Origin: Ianthella basta
Taxonomy: Eukaryota; Porifera; Demospongiae; Verongiida; Ianthellidae
Reading direction: 5' to 3'
Assembly (NCBI GenBank): GCA_964019415.1
Contig: OZ025869.1
Coordinates: 5,280,882-5,344,881 of the forward strand
Length of the DNA stretch: 64,000 nucleotides
The notes under the pieces are model-generated. The model worked only from the letters and a program-made list of their open reading frames with translations. It had not been told where the DNA came from and ran no database searches. Below, in pieces: positions 40,701-47,338 of this stretch (the stretch's first letter is position 1; each line of letters begins with the position of its first letter). The position numbers and the translations under genes were made by a program.

Positions 40701-42072
40701 ACAAATCTTCACTGTGACAGATTCTGGCCAAAAAAGGCTCAGAGAGTACAAACTTACCAAGTTCTGCTCACTGGAACTGTGTGTTCGCGTGATTATTGCA
40801 GAGTGGGTCCCAGGAGACTAACGACAGTCCTGTACTACATCTTGGAACAGAGTCATTACCATATGCCGTCGTCTGGTGAGTGAAAGTGCGACGACAGGGT
40901 GCGACTAATTTCGTCATATGCAGTCAACTCTGTAATTGGCGCATGGTTTAACCCGTGAGTGTGTGGCTATAGGTTGGGATGTGTGGGGGTATGGTGAGGA
41001 AGTGGGGGTAGAGTGAAGTGCGCTAGGAAGGGAAATGTGTTTGGAATAGGGGTAATGTAAGGTTAAAGTGAGCTACGTGGGAAGTAGGTTAGGATGTGTA
41101 AAGGTGTGGTATAATGTGTAGGATAGTGTGGGGTGTAGGTTTATGGGTGCATAGCCTAGGGTGGGGTGCATGCATGAGATAAGGTGGGGCATATGGGATA
41201 TAGGGTGGGGTGTATAGGATTACAGCATGCTGCTTACAGTTTTGTATTCCTGAATGACATGCTCTACTCCATCCAGCCACTTCGATGTAGTGTCCATGTC
41301 GGACTCATCCATCTTGCACAGGTGAGTGAGTAAATCTGGCAAGCTGCTATCTGCCAGTTGCTGTTGGTCATCACCTGGCCTTAACTCCCACTGGCCATAT
41401 TTTTCAATTACTGCATTCTTCGAGTAGAAAGGCACATCATTGGTGCTCTCAAAACCGGCCTTTTCCCACCAGTGAGGGGGGCCTGCAAATGATTATCAGT
41501 CATGGAAACTACAATTGATACTTGCAGTGTACAATTACAGTGGGTTAACAAACCTTGCTTTGCAGGCTGTTTATCGCTCTCATTCCTTGCATCATCTGCA
41601 TTCATGAAGAGAAGCATATCCTTTTGGTAAGATGCAATCAGTTGGGGACAGAATAAAAGTAGACAGATGGAGAAAGGAAAGTAGTGCAAAGTAGTGCAAA
41701 GCATAGAAAGTGTAGTGGAGGATGATTAGATTAGGAAGGGAATGACACAGGAAATTTACAACCCTATAGCAGAATGATGTCAAACCATGCCACACTCACA
41801 AGTCAGACCACACACTAATTTACTGAACGTCACAACACATCGGACTCTCACTATGCACATCCCATCACACCATCACCATTCATTACATCATCCCCACTAC
41901 CAGTCATCTTACTAGATATCACACCCCCACCATTTTACAACACACCCTCAGAAACACAACACACCATTACCACATAGCACACTATCACTACACAATACTT
42001 CACATCACCTTTGGAGGCAGTACCTTGGGGTTCCTTTGTCTGCCCATCTACATCAGAATCGTGACTGACAGA
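7571..42072 (-). CDS. TRP-like ankyrin-repeat cation channel gene (gene 1, incomplete)
   Basis: Fifteen exons with compatible phases encode about 817 residues. Order: acidic N-terminal exons (42.07-41.24 kb), a unique exon (38.4 kb), ankyrin repeats (31.2-31.6 kb), two linker exons (30.4 and 26.7 kb), S1-S4 (21.55-20.85 kb), S5 and pore loop (17.0-17.4 kb), S6 (13.1-13.4 kb) and a tail ending in a coiled coil (12.6, 7.9 and 7.6 kb). Ankyrin repeats before a six-helix Ion_trans domain and the S6 motif LLNVLIAQVSDTYSKV indicate a plasma-membrane cation channel of the expanded TRP-like type. At least one exon between 26696 and 21552 is missing from my model (phase 0 does not meet phase 2), and the start codon was not found. 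Selectivity and gating cannot be read from sequence. Introns carry most of the mobile DNA in the window. Confidence 0.8.
7922..7978 (-). CDS. Channel gene 1, acidic tail exon
   Basis: Acceptor ACATTTAG and donor GA/GTGAGT enclose AGLEEADFAVDMEEIDKV. The first A completes the TT left by exon 12617-12693 to give Leu, and the final GA joins the next exon to give Glu. The copy B counterpart (57771-57833) has the same splice sites and is two codons longer in frame. This short acidic linker sits between the post-S6 region and the coiled coil. Confidence 0.75.
8165..9720. repeat. Tandem duplication inside a channel intron, copy A only
   Basis: A unit beginning near gtgacttccagccaatggga occurs at about 8185 and 8930, followed by diverged but alignable sequence of about 0.75 kb in each. 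Copy B has one unit (about 58855 onward). Open frames on the minus strand in both units (for example 8394-8600 and 9165-9458) are similar to each other but have no recognisable domain and conflict with the intron phase, so I do not call them genes. Confidence 0.65.
9958..11280 (+). mobile_element. Decayed LINE with reverse transcriptase and C-terminal zinc fingers
   Basis: Three broken frames follow one another. At 9958-10212 is the RT finger/palm region (QCGFRKGCGCADQLFSLRV, then CFIDLKKVYDSVD). Near 10280 is VRQGCVLAPTLFN, and at 10420-10764 is the YADD catalytic box (LEYADDM) followed by GLTISTKKTKTMAVLP and FEYLGSTMSDDCSL. At about 11035-11200 two C2H2 fingers follow (CDLPGCTF...H...H; CLYCGWEL...H...C). 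Stops and frameshifts make it inactive. The 3' end runs into (TGGA)n and (TG)n. Copy B has unrelated sequence at the equivalent place, so the insertion postdates the duplication or was replaced there. Confidence 0.85.
11279..11314. repeat. (TG)n tract at the LINE 3' boundary
   Basis: A short TG/CG tract. Copy B has a 173-bp pure TG array at the equivalent place (60605-60777). Confidence 0.9.
12250..12965. repeat. Inverted repeat flanking a channel exon
   Basis: Sequence at about 12270-12400 (aaatggccaaaatgtc... to ...gcaggtaaagggttaaccc) is the imperfect reverse complement of about 12840-12965 (gttaactctttacctgcgga... to ...ccattttggccg). The arms are about 120 bp and enclose the exon at 12617-12693. 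In copy B only the right arm (63568-63680) is present. Confidence 0.7.
12617..12693 (-). CDS. Channel gene 1, basic post-S6 exon
   Basis: Acceptor TTTACTAG and donor CATT/GTGAGT enclose ETRFIRLGRHQGHGRTRRSA and then EKFFS. The previous exon ends in phase 0 and this one leaves TT, completed by the A of the exon at 7978. Another frame (IYQAWETPRPWKNK...) also looks protein-like. However, the copy B exon (63340-63416) differs at four bases in three codons plus a double change in an Arg codon, and every change is synonymous only in the frame chosen here. The segment is strongly basic. Confidence 0.8.
13058..13391 (-). CDS. Channel gene 1, S6 exon
   Basis: Acceptor ACATTCAG (AG left by the previous exon plus G gives Arg) and donor CAA/GTGAGT enclose 111 codons. 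Transmembrane helix S6 is ALSVILYLIFLFIVVVILLN, running into VLIAQVSDTYSKV, the conserved cytoplasmic end of S6 in TRP-like channels. A soluble stretch with His and Cys residues follows. Then comes a second hydrophobic run (about residues 83-108, ILQITCGLAFFGITSLDL then MIAYGLALF), unusual after S6 and long enough to enter the membrane or form a re-entrant or buried helix. Confidence 0.85.
14396..15150. repeat. Direct tandem duplication, two units
   Basis: Unit one starts at about 14400 (ccctgttccacctatatatg) and unit two at about 14812 (ctctgttccacctatatatg). Both then share the agaggccgagtaat-type segment, attggcaggaatccaaactt, and the end near gtgcaagctttgga. Small indels separate them. 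Function unknown. Confidence 0.75.
16193..16680. repeat. Interspersed repeat, uninterrupted copy
   Basis: Shares sequence with 27215-27384 plus 28185-28395, where a TIR element has inserted. An internal duplication is visible: the tgattgacc..ttctggtgctgta motif appears at about 16193 and 16505. This copy keeps the unoccupied target (tctcaaatgttta near 16480). Confidence 0.7.
17043..17372 (-). CDS. Channel gene 1, S5 and pore-loop exon
   Basis: Acceptor CCATATAG (A completes AA to give Lys) and donor TTTAG/GTATGT enclose 109 codons. S5 is about residues 20-40 (FMAVFLVLLVIFSGAFYLSL). The following extracellular turret has four N-glycosylation sequons in 11 residues (NSSNATNNSNAT). The pore helix region is LLHEVYFTGQRILVEAGSVL and then DYYGPNGSF, which resembles the re-entrant loop of TRP-like channels. 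No textbook selectivity signature is obvious. Confidence 0.85.
18733..18990 (+). mobile_element. LINE 3' end fragment
   Basis: An open frame reads MLKCLSSQAPSYMSQLFSSL and then, after other residues, LNLPSTRTCFERKALSFAAA and FLWRTLPEKI before a stop. The R+T..RKSFSF..A.LWN.LP pattern is the characteristic C-terminal tail of reverse-transcriptase proteins of non-LTR elements. A frameshift at the end removes the last conserved block. It directly abuts the foldback-family repeat that starts near 18996. Confidence 0.7.
18996..19935 (+). mobile_element. Foldback-family element, long copy
   Basis: About 0.94 kb. The left part (gtgacgtct... through gcgcgctcctagcgc and accgtacggtacac) is the reverse complement of 33840-34458, and the right 300 bp fold into a hairpin (arms about 19624-19740 and 19800-19925). 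No coding capacity is seen. Copies here and at 33572-34458 lie in opposite orientation, 14 kb apart, in introns of the channel gene. Confidence 0.75.
20847..21020 (-). CDS. Channel gene 1, S3-S4 exon
   Basis: Acceptor CTGTGTAG (G completes AGG, Arg) and donor TTTAA/GTAAGT enclose 57 codons. Two membrane segments are visible: NFVEWLYIFFTLLIIPFRVL and IVATLAYLLFGLKIFEYLAL. They fit S3 and S4 by position, and S4 lacks the regular arginine ladder of voltage-gated channels, as expected for TRP-type proteins. Confidence 0.85.
21108..21300. repeat. Small inverted and tandem repeat in an intron
   Basis: gatgacaatgcaggatcact near 21111 is inverted at about 21198 (agtgatcctgctttgtcatc). That segment is then repeated in tandem near 21231, with a 33-bp unit. 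A MITE remnant is likely. Confidence 0.55.
21358..21552 (-). CDS. Channel gene 1, S1-S2 exon
   Basis: Acceptor CACACAG and donor GTCAG/GTAAGT enclose 64 codons. The first helix is LLVYLFKMVLLTFALAIAA (S1) and the second FRGVCEVLVLLMTLGKMVDE (S2), joined by a short acidic loop (RPELTDDQLNQYLEPIDH). The exon needs two bases from a preceding exon, but the exon at 26696 ends in phase 0, so an unseen exon lies between them. Confidence 0.85.
21860..22133 (+). mobile_element. Penelope-like element, GIY-YIG endonuclease fragment
   Basis: The frame at 21874 reads GQRLREHRKAGDCVNSALAE and then HAWGCHHPVDWDHVKVLDHY, followed by HQRLTLESIHIRSQSRLVNR. The conserved ...ALAEHA..H.IDW..V.VL....R...LES..I......NR..G pattern is the C-terminal GIY-YIG-type endonuclease of Penelope retroelements. 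The upstream RT is absent. The fragment sits in the channel intron on the opposite strand. Confidence 0.7.
22402..22870 (+). mobile_element. Remnant of a mobile-element protein, class unclear
   Basis: The frame at 22402-22626 starts MECCKKKCSQNFSTLHLDKV. After a frameshift, another frame reads VRVRQKGFCSVHGFEPKRLQ. The paired cysteine start (CCKKKC) followed by a [VC..xF(C)xxHG.xxKR] block resembles element-encoded proteins I know from cnidarian and sponge genomes, but I cannot name the superfamily. Later stops make it inactive. Confidence 0.4.
23405..23645. repeat. Foldback repeat family, short copy
   Basis: A one-arm-plus-partial-hairpin copy of the 395-545 repeat: gatttaggaatggccagcag, the accatgatgaaccacatt block, then the inverted cctggtacagctacatgg/cccatgtagctacaagg hinge. 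Confidence 0.7.
23701..23720. repeat. Poly-C tract (20 bp)
   Basis: Uninterrupted homopolymer of C. It is prone to length error in assemblies. Confidence 0.95.
25871..26320 (+). mobile_element. DIRS-like upstream (gag-type) protein fragment
   Basis: Frame 1 from about 25981 reads TKRSKRTVADIFTWAICFNR, then HTAALCNIYPGMLPQTMAYI, then NTILQAHLQF, before a TAG at 26164. I associate the WA.CF..Y.A.......P.+.P...AY...IL.A...F pattern with the protein upstream of tyrosine-recombinase retroelements in invertebrates. Neighbouring frames are open but appear to be frameshifted continuations. It may belong with the recombinase fragment at 44.9-45.6 kb, but they are far apart and in opposite orientation. 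Confidence 0.5.
26696..26884 (-). CDS. Channel gene 1, linker exon
   Basis: Acceptor TAGCCACAG and donor CTG/GTGAGT enclose 63 codons beginning MLKTVLESCTFGNNLVYADM and then LTVDRSYEGFDEIEEDKVYK, ending ...YLSEHPKL. It is acidic and helical, with no ankyrin signature. Both ends are phase 0, matching the exon at 30397. It lies between the ankyrin region and S1. Confidence 0.75.
27215..28395. repeat. Interspersed repeat interrupted by a TIR element
   Basis: The flanks 27215-27384 and 28185-28395 together match 16310-16680. The interruption is the 800-bp element described separately. Confidence 0.7.
27385..28184. mobile_element. 800-bp DNA element with perfect 26-bp TIRs
   Basis: Both ends carry the same 26-bp terminal inverted repeat, beginning GTGAGCAGATTTGAGAAAAG. 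It is flanked by AAAT on each side (27381-27384 and 28185-28188), and the related repeat at 16.48 kb has this target once and no insert. Two plus-strand open frames inside (27385-27675 and 27710-28072) have no recognisable transposase motif, so it is probably non-autonomous. A 4-bp duplication suggests superfamilies such as Sola or Academ, but I cannot assign it. Confidence 0.85.
28400..30396. other. Channel intron without a recognised gene
   Basis: Holds a GC-rich segment (28731-28950) with a ctagcagg..cgcgagtcgac motif shared with about 190-240. A 133-codon open frame at 29178-29579 (plus) and its 190-codon shadow on the minus strand show no domain I recognise. Confidence 0.5.
30397..30457 (-). 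CDS. Channel gene 1, micro-exon
   Basis: Acceptor CTCCAG and donor AAT/GTAAGT enclose SYRKSMERMLSELKNGDYEN. The first G completes the CA left by the ankyrin exon (Gln), and the end is phase 0. It is a short charged helix. Confidence 0.8.
31207..31586 (-). CDS. Channel gene 1, ankyrin-repeat exon
   Basis: Acceptor GATTCACAG and donor TCACA/GTAAGT enclose 126 codons. At least two full ankyrin repeats are clear: (V)NGVDHAGKSALHYQ...AVVEMLVELGADVDLQDH, then LGDSPLHVSARTGQTAVAKI and LLEGGA. A third runs MNKSNETALDIAGALGHMEH. The GD(S/T)PLH core and 33-residue spacing are typical. In TRP-like channels this cytosolic stack precedes the membrane domain. Since only about three repeats are in this exon, upstream repeats may lie in exons I did not find. 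Confidence 0.9.
31689..31711. repeat. Poly-G tract (23 bp)
   Basis: Homopolymer run of G followed by ACTGGGGGG, about 100 bp from the ankyrin exon in its upstream intron. Confidence 0.95.
32630..32769. mobile_element. 140-bp MITE-like foldback
   Basis: The left end (ggttacagccccagtctgag, tctcatcgcc...agaaacc) is the imperfect inverse of the right end (ggtttctacgggcgatgaga, cgaggattggggctataacc). The arms are about 40 bp around a 60-bp centre. No clear target duplication was found. Confidence 0.75.
33572..34458 (-). mobile_element. Foldback-family element, long copy (inverted)
   Basis: The hairpin part (33575-33830) has arms centred on aaatgtctagctagctagtc. The rest (33840-34458) matches 18996-19640 in reverse orientation, including accgtacggtatacc and the gcgcgc core. 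No coding capacity is seen. Confidence 0.75.
34651..35474. mobile_element. TIR element, about 0.82 kb
   Basis: The left end TACAGTACATCTATAAAAAA then GGTAACGTTCTACGGCATAG mirrors the right end, whose reverse complement is TACGGTACATCCTATAAAAA then GTTAACATTCTACGGGCATA. The imperfect terminal inverted repeats are about 45 bp. An 82-codon open frame (34865-35113, minus) has no recognisable motif. It is related to the element at 39108-40312. No clear target duplication was identified. Confidence 0.7.
35473..35533. repeat. Palindromic hairpin
   Basis: TAAGTGATATCCCC and its exact inverse GGGGATATCACTTA are separated by 33 bp that contain a further GGCC/GGCC pairing. It abuts the right end of the TIR element. 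Confidence 0.8.
36046..38277 (+). mobile_element. hAT transposon with intact 8-bp target duplication
   Basis: The element is flanked by a perfect direct repeat ATTACCTA (36038-36045 and 38278-38285), as expected of hAT. Short inverted ends are TAAAGTTACACC and, at the other end, the reverse complement TAAAGTTGCACC. At 2232 bp it keeps nearly full-length transposase coding, broken by frameshifts. It lies in the channel intron on the opposite strand, and its right end is 108 bp from the exon ending at 38386. Confidence 0.93.
36259..38082 (+). pseudogene. hAT transposase, ZBED-like, frameshifted
   Basis: The first frame (36259-37230) begins with a BED zinc finger: W12, C26-x2-C29, H51-x4-H56. 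It continues with conserved hAT blocks DVWTTNVSNDSLLSLTAHWL, LRDNGANMVKAM and CVAHTLQLVVHDGVL. Near 37227 the frame moves to a short PTRWNSSLYMI segment and near 37290 moves again to the frame running to about 37935. The C-terminal dimerisation block SAPSERLFSLAGDVYADKRN is in a third frame (to the TGA at 38080-38082). At least three frameshifts therefore inactivate it. Transposase normally cuts DNA at the inverted ends in the nucleus. Confidence 0.9.
38386..38541 (-). CDS. Channel gene 1, exon of unknown domain
   Basis: Acceptor CCTTGCAG and donor TTG/GTGAGT enclose 52 codons reading SGLDDLVAPNGKQLERGDCI and then ALYLAKQVLSTFAVDEAIPR, ending ...YCNLAGQSIRL. Both ends are phase 0, fitting 41238 upstream and 31586 downstream. 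I do not recognise a domain. Intervening ankyrin exons could be missing. Confidence 0.75.
39108..40312. mobile_element. TIR element, about 1.2 kb, related to the 34.65-kb element
   Basis: The left end CATCCTATAAAAAGTAGACG then GTGTATGGGCGTACTACG is mirrored by the right end, whose reverse complement is CATCCTGTAAGAAAGTTGAC then GGTGTATGGGTGTACTATG. The CATCCTATAAAAAGT... motif is shared with the element at 34651-35474, so the two are one family. It carries a decayed ORF. Confidence 0.75.
39243..39733 (+). pseudogene. Broken mobile-element ORF (recurring invertebrate family, function unknown)
   Basis: Pieces in different frames read in order: KAVGFWGNHRQSAFFDVRVF then DPFA; IIEIEHGSFTPLLLSTTGG then FYKRLASLISVKHSVPYSET; and LGFSLIDSTNLCLRGAISA. 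I recall the GFW..R.q.AFFDVRVF.P.A and I(D/E)HGSFTPL+.S..GG..P....FYKRLA blocks from element-associated proteins in cnidarians and sponges. I cannot confirm the enzyme class. The conserved D..V and E.G residues could be nuclease-like. Frameshifts break it. Confidence 0.55.
40346..40396 (-). ncRNA. Hammerhead-like RNA motif, Penelope type
   Basis: On the minus strand: CTGAAGA (40384-40390), a perfect stem II (TCTAGC/GCTAGA around TGC, 40367-40381), then CGAAAC followed by GTT (40358-40366) and a GGTGA strand able to pair with TCACC before the core. The CTGANGA - helix - GAAA - C/G - UH order is that of a minimal hammerhead with a two-pair stem III. Two extra core bases next to A9 make self-cleavage doubtful. 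Confidence 0.45.
40400..41237. other. Channel intron, no recognised gene
   Basis: A 142-codon plus-strand frame (40393-40821) has no domain I know. From 40970 to 41220 the plus strand is G/T-rich with ggggtg-type simple repeats. Confidence 0.5.
41238..41482 (-). CDS. Channel gene 1, N-terminal exon c
   Basis: Acceptor ATTTGCAG (GC completes the leftover G to give Gly) and donor ACT/GTAAGC enclose 81 codons: PPHWWEKAGFESTNDVPFYS, then KNAVIEKYGQWELRPGDDQQ, ending ...WLDGVEHVIQEYKT. It is soluble, acidic and helical. No domain is recognised. Confidence 0.75.
41554..41595 (-). CDS. Channel gene 1, N-terminal exon b (micro-exon)
   Basis: 42 bp between ATGCAG and CAAG/GTTTGT, coding DARNESDKQPAKQ in a frame continuous with both neighbours (phase 1 introns on each side). 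It is too short to stand alone; phase agreement is the main support. Confidence 0.6.
42009..42072 (-). CDS. Channel gene 1, N-terminal exon a
   Basis: Acceptor TACTTGCAG and donor AAAG/GTGATG enclose SVSHDSDVDGQTKEPQGTAS plus Lys, a low-complexity acidic linker. The single leftover G joins exon b as GAT. The start codon and earlier exons lie further upstream and were not found. Confidence 0.6.
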
Positions 42073-44929
42073 CTGCAAGTAAAGAAACAGAAGTAGAGTA
42101 GCATTGGAGGAGCGATTTGCTGGGTGGTGCCGAACAAAAACATGGGATTGATTGATTTGCGGAGACAAAACAATGATAAGAATCTGACTCATTCAAGCAA
42201 ATGTGGTAAATCTGTTTCGCCCCCAGATATCAGTATGTATGTATTTGTAGTCTTTACAGCCTTGTGTGGCTGTGTAAACCTCGCACCCGCATAACATTAT
42301 GGGATAATCAAACAGCAATGGTTTAAACCTTTAAGGACTCTCATAACCACAAAGAGGCAGCTTGGCCATAATATTATTCTGTCAGATTTTGTCAATGTGT
42401 ATTTAGGCAAGCCAAGGGTCAAGTATCTATGGGCAAACAGTTTTTCTTCTTAGATTTTATTCATAATTTACTGGGCTCTCTGCAAAGCAGCCCTCTGCAT
42501 GGGCTAAGTGGACCTCCAGTATAATAATCCTTGAAATTGAAATAGACATTGAAATAATCTCTATAGCAGGTAGTGCACATTTAGTATGTCATTTAACAAT
42601 AGACCATCCTTGGGAGAATATACACTCAACCAAAGGGCAGTTTAGCTACACGATAATATGGCAATACACAATGCCATCTCCGCTTGAACCAAAGATCCTT
42701 CATGCTTGAACTTTGAATCAATAGCCCAAATATGAGGACCGGGTAACATTTCGGATAGGGTCCAATTCTGAACACATACAGCCCTGTACGCCGCCATGCA
42801 GATTTATCGGGGTTCACTTTGTTCACCCCAATTCATGCCCAATAACATCATAGATTAGCCACGTGTGTCGGAAGTCGCTACAGGCAGGTAGTTGTACCAT
42901 AGATGCACCTGTGTCCTTGGTTTGTACATGCCCGTATGGATGACTAAATGTATAGAGGAGACTAAAAATAATACCTGCCCTAACCCTAACGCTAAAACCC
43001 AAGCTTGCTAAGCACATTGGCCAAGTGTGCTAAGCACATTGGTCGAGCGAGCTAACCCCAGTGGGCACAAGCCAGATGAGCAGATTCCGAGCAAGATACC
43101 AGCGAGGACAGCCGAATGGATTTGGTTAACAATGACACAAACATGAACTCTCTAGGAGCCTGGACCTCAATGCCCTGTGGAGTGCGCATTTACTGCTATA
43201 TATAGGGATGACACCTGTGCAACCTCCGACAAGTGGCTAATCTATGATGTCATAGGGCATGAAACTACGCGATGTACGAGCCGCCGTCCGAAGTTTGACC
43301 TCCGTCCGAATTCATGTTACTACGGCGCCGTAGTATTTTGGCGCAAGAACTTCTGCCTGGATTGGCCTTTCCAGTTCTAGCGTTTTACACAGCCTTGCAC
43401 ATCACTGTTCAACATATGTACCAATAATCAAATGCGGTAAAAGCGTTTTGGCCGAGATCGAAGGTCCGATTATTGATGGCGTCCGAAAAGTGATGCCACA
43501 CCCTGCGCACATTAGTTGGCACTAGTATTAATAGCACAATGTTTAGCCAGTGCAGTAAGCTAGGGCCTGCTTGCACCAACCTTCACCATTCCGGGCAAAC
43601 AAGCTTGCATCTCTTTCGTATCCTTACCCTTTCTTGTCCACTATCTTCCTCTTCAGGTACTTCAGCTCTTTCTACAAGTTCCAGGTCTCCACCAGTGCTC
43701 ATTGCCACCCAGATGGCCAAACACAGACTTGGCGAACCACTTTCGTGATTATACCAAGAACACCAGACTCTCTCAGACTCTCGTGCCCAGACCGCTTTCT
43801 CGCTTGAATTTTTATATTATGACGTCATCTGGAGGCGAAAGGGTCAGCTGGCACTCGGAGTTCTTCCACCCACGGACGTGCAACCACAGACATGCAATTA
43901 ATCAAACAGTCGCACGAAGTAGTAAGCGTCAGGGGAGCAGAGATGCGAAAGAAACCGTTGCGTTCTCACGTAGGAGCACTTGCTATGCTTCCAAGAAGGC
44001 AAAGGAAAGACAGGATCCAGCGTTTGAAGAAGCCTGAGAGTGCAGAAGTCGTGCATGGCATCAGAAAGAGTTCGATGCTTCTCTTATTGCGGACGAAAGC
44101 GGAGAATAAGCTTGTCAGAGGACGTATATGTACTACAACATGGGCCACCGATGGCTAAACAGCGAAGACAACCTGCAAAGATGGCCGTGTTATCGAAGCT
44201 CCCGACTAAAACGCATTTTCCTCATCAGATCGCCGAAACCGCAGACACTGGCTTGGAATTAACGTTAACATAGCCTAGTCTGTTAGGTTCTTCACGAATT
44301 ACCGCCTGCAATGCTGTAGGTTTTCGGTTTTCCGTCGCTCTGACAGTCCAGCGAGCTTTGGTGCTATAGATGCTTAGCCTTGCATACTGATATGTTGCTG
44401 CCTGCCATGGTCTCCCGGTGCCAATTGCATCTGGTTCTGTTGGAGACCTAGTGAGTACTCTGTACGCTAACCTAGCTGTACCTGCATGGACTTTGGGGTT
44501 CTCCATATCCACATTTAATTTCCGAGGAGGGAATTCAATCCCCAAAGTCATTGCTAGAGAATTATGATTACCGTATACTAACACTGTACCCTGTTCATCC
44601 TAGCCCTCTAAACCCTTCTACATTACTGCTGAGCACCGAGCACCATTCCAGCTGATACCAATAATATAGGTGCACCATCCCATTGCTATAATGTCTCATC
44701 ATGCATCTCAACATGCACATGCCAACATGCCAACATACTACACCTGCTAACAGATTCTGACACTTATTAGAATTGTTTTATAACTCAATAGACTATAGTG
44801 TTACAGTATACGTAACAATGCGACCTAAGTGCTACTGGTTGACCATGCAACCTCTGTCCACCCTATTTGAGTGCATTAGGACATTTCCCCCAAAACTGTT
44901 GACAGCTGATCCAAGGATTGCTGTGGCAA
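42073..44929. other. Upstream region of channel gene 1, no assigned gene
   Basis: No reliable first exon was found. Around 43000-43060 a 27-bp unit with gctaagcacattgg is repeated twice. Open frames at 43702-44037 (plus) and 44225-44584 (minus) lack recognisable domains. The promoter of gene 1 may lie here, but nothing specific can be pointed to. Confidence 0.45.
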
Positions 44930-45660
44930 GTGAATATACCACACATAAGAGTCACTGGCCCACCGTCCAAGTGTCTGGATAGTTGCATCGCTAACTCCAT
45001 TTGCAGCTGCTGTTGTTGCTGCTCCAATTCAAAAGAAGTGACCTGGATACTTCATGGGGTCAATACCTGCTGCTACGACAGCTGCCTTAAGGAGAGCGAC
45101 CAACTTGGCACAAGTGAGCGGAAGCCCTTGCTTGATTCTAAACAGTGGACCGTAGTCAAATCCTCTCACTGATAGGTACGTTAGCATTGCTGCCACAGGA
45201 CAGAGGTCGTTGTTAGTCCTGCCTAGTACAGCTTAATGCCTTCGCGTGCTTGGTCTGTTCTGGACCTATTCAGTGTCACCTGGATAAATGATGGCCTCTT
45301 GAGGCTGTCCACCGCAACGTCCATAGGGGTCAGATGCCAATCAGGGTCAAACAAGACTCCTGATGGTGAGGTCATCTCTCCTGACTGCAAAAAGGCAAAG
45401 AAGCCCAAACAACAAGCTGCCGACAGCATGATGTTATCTTGCTTACTGGGGTCACGGTCCAATGCTGATTTGATCCTATTCAGAATATAGGGCGTGATTG
45501 GTAGTCGCGTATCTTTGGCTTGGGGTTTAGTTCTCTTCAAGCCTCGTAGAGCTAGCTGCAGTCGTAAAGCCTTTACCAATGGGTCACCATGGCCTTGAGC
45601 CACCTGCAAGTACCGAACTGCTGAATGAGGTTATGACAAAGACTGTGGCCACAGACACTG
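44930..45660 (-). pseudogene. DIRS-like tyrosine recombinase fragment
   Basis: The frame 45609-45223 reads GHGDPLVKALRLQLALRGLK..., then IMLSAACCLGFFAFLQSGEM and DPDWHLTPMDVAVDSLKRPS, typical of the recombinase of DIRS/Ngaro-type retroelements. After a frameshift near 45223 it continues LCPVAAMLTYLSVRGFDYGP, then PGHFF-stop-IGAATTAAANGVSDATIQTL and GRWASDS-YVWYIH. The stop at 45029-45031 stands where the family has the catalytic Arg of the H-x-x-R box. A CGA to TGA change would explain it. The H and the C-terminal Tyr region are present. These enzymes integrate circular DNA without target duplication; this copy is dead. Confidence 0.85.
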
Positions 45661-45873
45661 GAAGTATATATTAGAGGTGAGTAATCTTGATTTGTGTGCA
45701 TATGATGATTCTGAATATGTACTAGCTCTGCATAAATAGCTATAGCATTACTGATTGACCTACTAAAATGGCAGCTGTGGTGATTCTATATAACACATGC
45801 CAGACTACATTATAATTACACTAATGCAGTTCTGTTCTTCTAAAATTGCAATGTAGTGTAAATGTAAAATTTG

Positions 45874-46416
45874 TGTAGGGGCCAGGATAGGAAATGCAAC
45901 ACAAGTGATTGGAGGAATGAATGATGCCATCTTTAGATAGAAGGAATTGAGTCGAAGTACCAAGATCAAAGTAGTGAATGCCACAAGATGCCAGTGCTGA
46001 TGTACGGGTGTGAGACGTGGAGCCTAGCAAAGAAGCAACAATCAAAGGTACAAGCCACACAAATGAATGTGCTAAGGAGGATTGAAGGTGTGAATAGATT
46101 GGACAGAGTAAGGAATGCAGATATTAGGGAGAGGTTGAATCAAGAAGGTGTTTTAAATCTGGTGAAAAGGAGGTAGGAGAGTTGGAAGGGCAGACTAGAA
46201 GAAACGAGCTTTGAGAAGACAACAAAGAAGTGTTTGTTGGAGAGATGGAGGGGAAGAGGCCAAGAGGAAGACCACACTTTAGATGGATTGACAATTTTAA
46301 ATAACCTTATGATAGCAACTTATTCTTTATGCTAACTCACTGTCTGCACTGTTTTTAGTGTAAGAGGGATGACCTCCAGCGCTGGAGATGAATCCACCTT
46401 TGTGATTGATTGATTG
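45874..46416 (+). mobile_element. 5'-truncated LINE with 8-bp target duplication
   Basis: 543 bp bounded by AAAATTTG on both sides (45866-45873 and 46417-46424). Copy A has the site once (near 1389). The protein remnant MPVLMYGCETWSLAKKQQSK then VQATQMNVLRRIEGVNRLDR and VRNADIRERL is the C-terminal region of a non-LTR reverse transcriptase protein. The 3' end is a (TGAT)n tail. Stops interrupt the frame. Confidence 0.9.
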
Positions 46417-47338
46417 AAAATTTGCGTGCAGGCATGGAGGATGAGTGCTATACAAGGTTATTGTATGACTTGCACTGCCTTCTTATTCACAGAGACTCAT
46501 TGATGCCATCGTGCTCTTGGGGACTGAGGCTTTACATACCGCCTAGCAGTATAGTGGACCACTAGCAGTATAGTGTAATAATACATAGAGTAATAGAACT
46601 TTTAAACAACAAATGTAGCAGACAAATGAGAAACAGGAAGTTTCAGCCACAAAGGCCTGCAATATCCTGCATCTCATTTGTCTGTTCTGCTCCTTGCTTG
46701 CATGTTCTCTCTCATCAGTCAGATTTAAACATGTATACTTTACTTATATAAGCATCTACATAATATTAATTACATATGGTGTGAATAGCCTTAAGAATAT
46801 AATACACATTGAGTATTAGTACATGACAAAAGTATACACATCTATGTTTGAATATACATGAATACAGAGATAACATAGCTGTATATAGGACAGTAATGTG
46901 CATTATGAGCATCATAAAAGTGGGAGGTATTGCTGAGTTTACAGTAGCCTGTGGAAATAAATATGAGACATGATTCTGTACACACATAATTAGGAGTTGC
47001 ACACAGTTCATGTGTATGAAAACAAGGAATGCACATGAATTGTTTTGGACTGACCTGCCTGCATACATGCACAATGCTGACACACACATTCACTGCACAC
47101 ATATATGCATAAAAAGATGCCAAGTTATGATCCAATCAAACACTGTCTGTACTCCCTCCTCTTCAGTCAACACACACACACACACTCATCGGCAGAACAG
47201 CCGTATCCAAAGTAAGAATATGGAAACTGCAAGCTTTGTCATCATGGTACGTAGTTTGCTACCTGTAGGCAATGAAAGACTGGTGTGCCGCATTATAGTC
47301 ATCCACACACACTTAACACCTTTCACTGCTAGTAGATA

